From: Pseudomonadota bacterium
GTDB lineage: Bacteria > Pseudomonadota > Alphaproteobacteria > Rhizobiales > Kaistiaceae
DNA length: 5,140 nucleotides
Assembly (NCBI GenBank): GCA_023433185.1
Contig: JAEZEN010000599.1
Coordinates: 1 to 5,140, forward strand
Reading direction: 5' to 3'
The notes under the pieces are model-generated. The model saw nothing but the letters and a program-made list of their open reading frames with translations. It searched no databases and had not been told where the DNA came from. Position 1 is the first letter of the stretch; every line of letters begins with the position of its first letter. The position numbers and the translations under genes are program-made. Shown piece by piece: positions 1 to 5,140 of this stretch.

Positions 1-1291
1 GGACGGCTCTGGCCTCGCGGGGCGGGCCGTCGCCCCAGGCGAGGCGGTACGCGAAGCGGAACTCGGTCGCCGCCTTGATGGGCTCCCGCGGCGCCCAGTA
101 GGCGACGATGTTGTCGTGGATCTCGGCATCGGTCGGAATCTCTACGAGGACCACCGTGCCGGCGCCCCAGTCGCCCACCGGCTCCACCCAGAGGCTCGGC
201 CGGCGCTCGTAGTCCGCTTCGACATCCTGGTAGGAGGCGAAGTCGCGATTGCGCTGGATGAGCCCGAAGCCGCGCGGGTTCCGGTCCATGAAGGAGGAGA
301 TCTGCAGCGTGCCGGGATTGGCGAGCGGACGCCAGAGGCGCTCGCCGGCGCCGTTGTGCATCAGGAGCCCGTCGGAATCGTGAACCTCCGGCCGATAGTC
401 GTCGACGTCGCGGCGGCCGTTCATGTCGAAGAAGAACATCGAGGTGCCCGGGGCGAGGCCGACCTTGTCGAGGTCGACCCGCGGAAACAGCGTGGCCTCG
501 ACGTCGATCACGGTCGGATTGCCGTGCTCGGCACGGAAACGGTACGCGCCGGCGACGCTCGGGCTGTCGAGAAGGGCGTGGACCACGATGTGGGTGTCGC
601 CGGGCTGCGGCCGCTCGACCCAGAAACTCCGAAAGACGGGAAACTCCTCACCCTCGGGTGCGGCCGTCTTGAGGGCGAGGCCGCGCGAGGAGATTCCATA
701 GGCCTGGCCGGCGCCGAGGGACCGGAAATAGCTCGCCCCCAGGAACACGAGGAACTCGCCGAACTGACCCGGGTCGCGGGTAACGTCGGTGCCGATCCGG
801 AGGCCGGCGAAGCCGATGTCCTCCTCCGGCAGGGGGCGCGGCACCCGTTCGCCGAAGCCGAACAGTCGCGGCTCGTAGGCGACATGACGGGCCTCGCCGC
901 CGTCGACCACGGCCACGTCGATGCGTTCCTTGAAATAGAAGCCCCGGTGGAAGAACTCGATGAGGAAGCGGACGTCATCCTGCTTCCACAGCGCCGCGTC
1001 GGCCTTGTAGTAGATGTCGCGATACTGCACGTAGTCGAGGTCGCCGAGGGGCGGCGGCAGGTCCGTGGGCGGGGGCTGGAAGGGCGCGGCCGCAAGGCTC
1101 CGCGCCATTTCGATCACGCTGTCGCGCGAGAAGGGCAGGCCCTCGTCAAGCGATGGCGGGGTGAGCACCGGCTCGACCGCCGTCGTCTCCGCCCATGCGG
1201 GGGCTCCGCGGGACAGGATTGCCGCCGGCGCGGCGGTGGACGCGAGGAGCGCGAGGAAGCGTCTGCGCGTGAGAAACGGCGGGCTGGGCAT
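1..1291 (-). CDS. opgG: OpgG/OpgD (MdoG) family periplasmic glucan biosynthesis protein, 3' end off window
   Basis: Seen: an uninterrupted frame of 430 codons from the ATG at 1291 to the left edge. Residues 8-13 (TRRRFL) followed by a hydrophobic, Ala-rich stretch and AWA before E35 form a twin-arginine (Tat) signal peptide. The mature part carries MdoG-family blocks: [11 protein letters not shown] (86-96), [10 protein letters not shown] (113-122), [11 protein letters not shown] (299-309), a block ending in [14 protein letters not shown] (338-351), RRPSLWVEP (363-371), GDWG (373-376), LVEIPT (382-387) and DNIVAYW (393-399). Known: family members build or process osmoregulated periplasmic beta-1,2-linked glucans; E. 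coli OpgD is Tat-exported, and E. coli OpgG and OpgD belong to glycoside hydrolase family GH186. Usual length is about 510-550 residues, so about 80-120 are missing. The ATG was chosen because it starts the Tat signal, no other in-frame ATG, GTG or TTG lies between it and the promoter motif, and the motif leaves a roughly 27-nt leader. Shine-Dalgarno is poor (AGAGA about 12 nt upstream). The Tat signal leans toward OpgD, but OpgG and OpgD cannot be separated firmly; opgH may follow off the left edge. Confidence 0.95.
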   Translation of the reverse strand, partial: MPSPPFLTRRRFLALLASTAAPAAILSRGAPAWAETTAVEPVLTPPSLDEGLPFSRDSVIEMARSLAAAPFQPPPTDLPPPLGDLDYVQYRDIYYKADAALWKQDDVRFLIEFFHRGFYFKERIDVAVVDGGEARHVAYEPRLFGFGERVPRPLPEEDIGFAGLRIGTDVTRDPGQFGEFLVFLGASYFRSLGAGQAYGISSRGLALKTAAPEGEEFPVFRSFWVERPQPGDTHIVVHALLDSPSVAGAYRFRAEHGNPTVIDVEATLFPRVDLDKVGLAPGTSMFFFDMNGRRDVDDYRPEVHDSDGLLMHNGAGERLWRPLANPGTLQISSFMDRNPRGFGLIQRNRDFASYQDVEADYERRPSLWVEPVGDWGAGTVVLVEIPTDAEIHDNIVAYWAPREPIKAATEFRFAYRLAWGDGPPREARAV

Positions 1292-1325
1292 ACTCTGGGG
1301 AGTCTCTACACAACTGGCCTTGATG

Positions 1326-1350
1326 AACGTCGTTGGAGCCCGGGGGTTCC
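1326..1350 (-). promoter_or_regulatory. Putative EcfG (general stress response) promoter of opgG
   Basis: On the minus strand, GGAAC (1350-1346) is followed after exactly 16 nt by CGTT (1329-1326). This is a full match to the alphaproteobacterial EcfG/RpoE2 consensus GGAAC-N16/17-CGTT. Transcription would start near 1319 and give a leader of about 27 nt before the opgG ATG at 1291. Orientation, spacing and distance all fit. This predicts stress or osmotic induction through the PhyR-NepR-EcfG switch, which is inference. No convincing housekeeping -35/-10 pair was found in the gap. Confidence 0.65.
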
Positions 1351-1368
1351 GCGCCGCAGCATATTTTC
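1351..1368 (-). repeat. Imperfect direct repeat, copy A (adjacent to the EcfG -35)
   Basis: On the minus strand this reads GAAAATATGCTGCGGCGC and directly abuts the GGAAC of the EcfG-type promoter. It shares 15 of 18 bases with 1511-1528: the blocks GAAAAT and CTGCGGCGC are identical and only the three bases between them differ. A binding site for a regulator acting at opgG is possible; the protein is unknown. Confidence 0.45.
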
Positions 1369-1496
1369 CGTTCACCGATATTGACCCCATTCGTTAGATG
1401 GCGCCTGCCTGAGTTTTGCGCATGAATGCAGTGATTTAAGCCGCAGGCTGAGCATGGTGACCCGCCTTCAAGCGGGCGCGATTCTGGCAGCACTGT

Positions 1497-1531
1497 GGCG
1501 GAAAATTGTTGCGCCGCAGTGAATTTTCGCC
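1497..1531. repeat. AT-rich inverted repeat, possible operator or hairpin
   Basis: The left arm GGCGGAAAATT (1497-1507) pairs with the right arm AATTTTCGCC (1522-1531) over 10 bp with one bulged G, across a 14-base loop. It starts about 80 bases past the STAND stop codon in the direction of transcription. The A/T bases lie inside the stem and no T-run follows, so it does not look like a rho-independent terminator. An operator for a dimeric regulator, or a transcript-end hairpin, are the alternatives. Confidence 0.4.
1511..1528 (-). repeat. Imperfect direct repeat, copy B
   Basis: On the minus strand this reads GAAAATTCACTGCGGCGC and is the partner of 1351-1368, in the same orientation and exactly 160 bp upstream of it with respect to opgG. 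It overlaps the loop and right arm of the inverted repeat at 1497-1531. Unlike copy A, it is followed by AACAATTTT rather than by a -35 element. Confidence 0.45.
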
Positions 1532-1611
1532 GTCCTGCCCGGTCTCCATCGCCGGACACTATCGGGGGTGGCAGGCCGCCTTGGATGCGGCAACGCCCGG
1601 TTGGCGAAGCC

Positions 1612-4600
1612 TCAGCCGCCGCCCCGGGCGCGGGTCTCGGCAACCAGGGCGCTCAGGGGCGGCAGGTCGACGAAGCGGGTGACTCTGCCTCCCGGGCCGG
1701 CTGCAATGCCGCCGTCCTCCGCGAACGCCGTGCCGAACCACTTGTAGTCCGAACCGAGTTCCAGCCAGCGCTCGCCCGCCTCGACGGAGTAAAGGAAGCC
1801 GCGGGTGTCGCCGCCGCCGATGCTCTCGATGATCAGCAGGCGGCGGGCATCAGCATCCGGCTCGGCATAGAGGACCTGGTAATCGCCGCGGTAGATCTCA
1901 CGCCCGCGCCAGCCGCCCTTGCCGTCCGGCTCGATCAGCCGGACCGCGCCGTCCCCGGTCGAGGCCACGACGGTGTTGCCGTCGCCGATCGGGAAGGCGG
2001 TCACCGTGCCCTCGGGCAGGATGGCGAGCGTCGCATCCTCGAAGCTCGCCCCGTCGCGGAGCTGCTCGAAGTCGATCAGCCGGGCCGGCCTGTCATAGGG
2101 GTTTATCGCGACGCGCTTCCAGTCGGGCGAAAACGTTATGCACGCCTCGCCCTCGTCGCCGATCACAATGGGCTCCGCGCCGGCAATCATCACAGGCGGA
2201 CCCTTGCCGCTCGTCATGGTCGAGCCGTCGAGGCTGATCGTGGAGCCGTCGGGAAGGACGTGCTCGTATGCCACCCCCAGCGTATAGCCGGTGCAGGTGC
2301 CCTTATTGAGGGGCGCCACTTCCTGCTCCCCCGCCACCACGGCCGCCTCGTCCTTGCGGGAGAGCGCCGCTCGCAACTCGTTGCCGGTGATGTCGCGGAC
2401 CGTGACACGGTTGGCGGACGGCTCGACGATGGCGATCCGCCCGTCGCCGAGGATCCGCGCCGGGCCGACTTCGACCGGGTGCTTGCGGATCATGTCCATC
2501 ATGTATTCGTCGAAGACGAGCAGGTCGCGGTTGACGAGGACCGTGTAGGCCTGGACCACCGGGTCGTAGCCGCTCCAGGCGAAGTTGTGGCGCAGATCGT
2601 AGTTCGAGATCTCGTCGATCACCGTCGCGAGGTTTACCAGCTCCTCGCCGGGCCGCACGATCTCGTCGTAGCGGAAGATCCCGGCCGATCCCGAGCTGTA
2701 GTAGGTGTGGATCACGCCATCGGCGGTCGCCCGGCAGCTATGGTCGAAGTACCCGCTGACGGGAACCACGTCGATGTCCGGCAACTCGTCGGGCGGCGTC
2801 GAGCCGGCGTCGAGGAAGCAGCCCTGGAGGAGGAGCCACTGGGCGTCCTCCTCGCTCGCCTCGACATGGACGAGGGCCAGCGCGTCGCCCGTGTCCATCA
2901 GTTCCTCCACCCTGAGGCCACGCACCAGGAAGCTCCGCCCCTCGGGCAGCGCGACGTACTCGTTGCCGTAGATCTCGTCGCTGCTCACGAGGGCGTTTCC
3001 GGTGGCGGTATCGAGGATCTGGAGGGTCGGGTCGCTGTCGAAGTGCCGGACGATCACCACGCCGTCGCGCTCGATCGAGATTTCGGCGGCGCGGTCGTAG
3101 GGGTCGAGCGCCCCCGCCGGCATGAGGGCGACGCGGCCGGCCTCGCTCGGCTCGCCGCCGGGCTCCGTTGCGCGGAGCACGGTTCCGTCCTCACGGACGA
3201 TCACCATGCCCTTGTCCTCGTCGAGGATCCTCACCTTGCGGATCGGCGACGCATCCGCGTCGTCATCGAACACGACCTGCGGCGCTTCGGTTCCGTCGAA
3301 GCGCAGCAGGTCGCCGGCGGCGACGTCGATGAAATAGAGCGCGTCCGGTCCCTCGACCGCGATGGCTCCCTCGGGAAGGGGGTAGACCTGCTTGGCCTCC
3401 ATCGCCTCGTTGAGGCGGTGGAAGGCGATCTGCATGGCGTCCGGCGCGGTGGCGTCGTCGAACGACTCCGCCGCGGTAAGAAGAAGGTCGCGGGCCGTGT
3501 CTGTGTCGCCGCGATCGAGGGCCGCCGAGGCCACCGTCACGGCGAGGCGCGCGGCGCTCACTTCGGCCTCCTTCTGGTTGGCGGAGGCGATCTCGGCCTG
3601 ATCGGAGGCAAGGGCCGCCTGCTCGTCGGCGAGGGCCGCCTGCTCGTCGGCGCGGTTCGCCTGGTCGAAACCGTAGACGGCGGCGCCGGCCGCAGCGAGC
3701 GCCAGAAGGCTCGCCGCGACCAGGCCGACCCGGGTGCGGGCGGCGACCTGGCGCTGGCGATCCGCGGCGATGCGCTCGGCCTCGGCGAGCTTCCGGGCCT
3801 CCTCGAGCTCGCGGTTGCGGCGGGCCGCATCGACGGCCCGGGCGGCGGCGAGATAGGCGCGATCCGTGGCGTCGAGCGAGCGGCCGAAGTCATCGCGGGC
3901 GAGCAGCGCCTCGGCATCCTCAAGGCGGCCGCCGGTGTGCGACAGCCACGCCTCGTCGCGGGCATTGGCCTCCCAGTCGCGGGCGGCGCGGCGCACGCTT
4001 TCGAGGCTCGAGAGGGCTGCGAAATCCTCATCGAGCCACCCCTGGAGCAGGCCCCACTGGCGGAGCAGCGATTCGTGCGCCGGCTCGATCGTCACCTCGC
4101 CGGAGTCGGCCATGCGGTCGGTGGCCAGCAGCCGGGCGTCGATCAGGTGGGCGATCAGCGGCCGGGCCTCCTCGGGGATCTCGGAGAGCCGGGCGACGCG
4201 GCGCCGGGGCGAGCCGGTCTCCGGGTCGATGCCTGCGAGCCAGGGGATCAGGGAGCGGCGAAGGAGCGCCTCGCGCGCCGCCCGGTCGCGCGGCACGGCG
4301 GGATCGCCGTCGGCGGCCTTGAGGGCGCCCTCCACGGCGGCATTTATCGAACCGCGGATGCGGCCAAGCTGCTCGTACTCGTCGAGACGCAGGTCGCCGT
4401 CGCCGCCATATTCGAGGTAGAGGCGCTCGAGCGTGAAGGCCAGCAGCGGCAGGGCGTCCTTGGCGCCCCCCGCCTCGATGTCGGCGAGGAGCGCGGCGGT
4501 CAGCGCCGGCTCGATCTTCAGCGCCCGCGCCGTATCCCGGAGGCGCGCGGCGGGACCTTCGATGACGGTCTGGTAGGCGCCGCGCGGCATCGGCGGCAGG

Positions 4601-5140
4601 CTCAGCGTCTCCTGCCGGATGCCCTCCAGCGCCGGCGCAGTCTGGAGCCGTTCGTAGGCATCGGAGCGGATGGTGACGAGCACGATGAGGTTGGACTGGG
4701 GATCCGCCACGAGGTCGTGCAGGAGGCGGAGGAAGGCGTCCGCTTCCTCGCTGCCCTCGGCGGCGAACAGTTCCTCCCCCTGGTCGATGGGGAGGACGAC
4801 GCGCGGCTGCGGCGGCAGATCGTCGCCGAGGGCGGGCACCTGCGCCGCGCCGGCCAGCTCGGCGAGCAGCGCGCTCACCGCCGGGGCGCCCGTGGCGATC
4901 GCTGCCTTGATGTCGGCGCGGCTGCGCTTGAGGCCCTCACCCTTGGCGGCCGCCTCGAGACTGCGGATGAGGCCGGTGTCGCCGCTGATCGCGGCGCGTT
5001 CCGGCCGCACGATCGGCAAGGCGAGGAAGTGGCGGTCGTCCCGCTCCAGCCGGGGCAGGAGGCCTGCGCGGAGGTAGGAGGACTTGCCGGCGCCCGAGGC
5101 ACCGAGCACGACGACGAAGCGCGGCGGCGCCGCCTCGGCC
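1612..5140 (-). CDS. nSTAND1-type STAND ATPase with membrane segment and C-terminal WD40-like propeller, 5' end off window
   Basis: Seen: 1175 codons with no stop, entering at the right edge in the sequence leading into the P-loop and ending with TGA at 1612-1614. Counting from the first complete codon (5137-5139): Walker A GASGAGKS (13-20, Lys19); Walker B IDQGEELF (118-125); sensor strand ending TIRSD (156-160); LPPMPRGAYQ then EGPA (181-197); LPLLAFTLERLY (230-241) and YEQLGRIRGSI (255-265) of the helical/winged-helix region; EPAHESLLRQW (352-362); RAARDWE (384-390); Lys/Arg/Glu-rich coiled coil (about 428-468); one membrane segment (471-490, about 3670-3729); heptad stalk with repeated ADEQAAL (497-526); and beta-rich degenerate propeller (about 583-1160) with strands such as FSPDWKRVAIN. 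Known: nSTAND1 ATPases act as ligand-gated switches, commonly with an N-terminal effector (TIR, caspase-like or other) and a C-terminal sensing repeat domain; related STAND proteins (Avs) act in phage defence. Inferred: inner-membrane protein with cytoplasmic ATPase and periplasmic sensor. A GTG at 5107-5109 is not the start, because it lies within the beta-strand leading into the P-loop. The effector type is unknown. Confidence 0.93.
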   Translation of the reverse strand, partial: AEAAPPRFVVVLGASGAGKSSYLRAGLLPRLERDDRHFLALPIVRPERAAISGDTGLIRSLEAAAKGEGLKRSRADIKAAIATGAPAVSALLAELAGAAQVPALGDDLPPQPRVVLPIDQGEELFAAEGSEEADAFLRLLHDLVADPQSNLIVLVTIRSDAYERLQTAPALEGIRQETLSLPPMPRGAYQTVIEGPAARLRDTARALKIEPALTAALLADIEAGGAKDALPLLAFTLERLYLEYGGDGDLRLDEYEQLGRIRGSINAAVEGALKAADGDPAVPRDRAAREALLRRSLIPWLAGIDPETGSPRRRVARLSEIPEEARPLIAHLIDARLLATDRMADSGEVTIEPAHESLLRQWGLLQGWLDEDFAALSSLESVRRAARDWEANARDEAWLSHTGGRLEDAEALLARDDFGRSLDATDRAYLAAARAVDAARRNRELEEARKLAEAERIAADRQRQVAARTRVGLVAASLLALAAAGAAVYGFDQANRADEQAALADEQAALASDQAEIASANQKEAEVSAARLAVTVASAALDRGDTDTARDLLLTAAESFDDATAPDAMQIAFHRLNEAMEAKQVYPLPEGAIAVEGPDALYFIDVAAGDLLRFDGTEAPQVVFDDDADASPIRKVRILDEDKGMVIVREDGTVLRATEPGGEPSEAGRVALMPAGALDPYDRAAEISIERDGVVIVRHFDSDPTLQILDTATGNALVSSDEIYGNEYVALPEGRSFLVRGLRVEELMDTGDALALVHVEASEEDAQWLLLQGCFLDAGSTPPDELPDIDVVPVSGYFDHSCRATADGVIHTYYSSGSAGIFRYDEIVRPGEELVNLATVIDEISNYDLRHNFAWSGYDPVVQAYTVLVNRDLLVFDEYMMDMIRKHPVEVGPARILGDGRIAIVEPSANRVTVRDITGNELRAALSRKDEAAVVAGEQEVAPLNKGTCTGYTLGVAYEHVLPDGSTISLDGSTMTSGKGPPVMIAGAEPIVIGDEGEACITFSPDWKRVAINPYDRPARLIDFEQLRDGASFEDATLAILPEGTVTAFPIGDGNTVVASTGDGAVRLIEPDGKGGWRGREIYRGDYQVLYAEPDADARRLLIIESIGGGDTRGFLYSVEAGERWLELGSDYKWFGTAFAEDGGIAAGPGGRVTRFVDLPPLSALVAETRARGGG
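3611..3652 (-). repeat. Perfect 21-bp tandem duplication encoding ADEQAAL twice
   Basis: Bases 3611-3631 and 3632-3652 are identical. In the STAND reading frame the 21-bp unit equals seven codons, giving ADEQAAL-ADEQAAL, followed by diverged heptads ASDQAEI and ASANQKE. It lies just after the membrane segment, so it lengthens a coiled-coil stalk in whole-heptad steps without changing frame. The identical DNA of the two units points to a recent duplication or ongoing slippage. Confidence 0.85.

Larger units (their letters stand above)
1292..1611. other. 320-bp intergenic region between the STAND gene and opgG
   Basis: This is the gap between the TGA of the upstream STAND gene (1612-1614) and the opgG start. 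It is less GC-rich than its flanks, with runs such as AATTTT and TTTAA, and contains no frame with recognisable protein similarity. It holds an EcfG-type promoter motif near opgG, an 18-bp imperfect direct repeat, an AT-rich inverted repeat, and a short GC hairpin with arms at 1461-1465 and 1472-1476. I see no hairpin followed by a T-run on either strand, so no intrinsic terminator can be called for the STAND transcript. Confidence 0.8.

Noticed and set aside
116..1384. Long plus-strand open frame opposite opgG
   Set aside because: It is antisense to a clearly recognised MdoG-family gene, has a low-complexity Arg/Glu/Ala/Gly composition, and is expected by chance in GC-rich DNA opposite a real gene.
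1381..1386. Plus-strand TTGACC resembling a housekeeping -35 box
   Set aside because: No -10-like hexamer lies 16-18 bases downstream, and there is no plus-strand gene to serve.
1461..1476. Short hairpin CCCGC-loop-GCGGG as a terminator
   Set aside because: The stem is only 5-6 bp and no T-run follows on either strand.
1146..1643. Minus-strand frame of 165 codons spanning the intergenic gap
   Set aside because: It overlaps the 3' end of the STAND gene and the 5' end of opgG in another frame, shows no recognisable motif, and runs through the EcfG promoter motif and repeats.
5107..5109. GTG as the start codon of the STAND gene
   Set aside because: The frame stays open to the window edge, and the residues just before it (PPRFVVV) form the beta-strand leading into the P-loop, so the true start is further right.
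1..5140. Functional operon of the STAND gene with opgG
   Set aside because: They share a strand, but a 320-bp gap with a separate promoter motif lies between them, so joint function cannot be claimed from the sequence.

Overview
The window is GC-rich and reads like an alphaproteobacterial chromosome. The main support is a well-placed EcfG-type (general stress response sigma factor) promoter motif, a signal found in Alphaproteobacteria, together with GC-rich codon use and a Tat-exported glucan protein. No rRNA, tRNA, CRISPR array, transposase or IS end was found.

Layout, all genes on the minus strand and so read right to left. (1) Positions 5140 to 1612 hold the 3' 1175 codons of a very large gene whose 5' end lies beyond the right edge. 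It encodes a nSTAND1-type STAND ATPase: P-loop, Walker B, arginine sensor and winged-helix-like region, then a coiled coil, one membrane segment, a heptad-repeat stalk, and about 570 residues of degenerate WD40-like beta-propeller. The N-terminal effector or signalling domain that should precede the P-loop is outside the window. (2) Positions 1292 to 1611 are a 320-base intergenic region with an EcfG promoter motif, an 18-bp imperfect direct repeat (two copies exactly 160 bp apart) and an AT-rich inverted repeat. (3) Positions 1291 to 1 hold the first 430 codons of an OpgG/OpgD (MdoG) periplasmic glucan biosynthesis protein with a twin-arginine signal peptide. Its last 80 to 120 or so codons lie off the left edge.

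How they may relate: the glucan gene appears to have its own stress-responsive promoter, which suits osmoregulated periplasmic glucans, and need not be in an operon with the STAND gene. The STAND protein is the candidate for something undescribed. Charge distribution suggests its ATPase is cytoplasmic and its propeller periplasmic, an arrangement suited to sensing envelope events. Proteins of this architecture are linked to signalling and, in related STAND families, to anti-phage defence, but the decisive N-terminal domain cannot be seen here. No functional link between the two genes is shown by the sequence.
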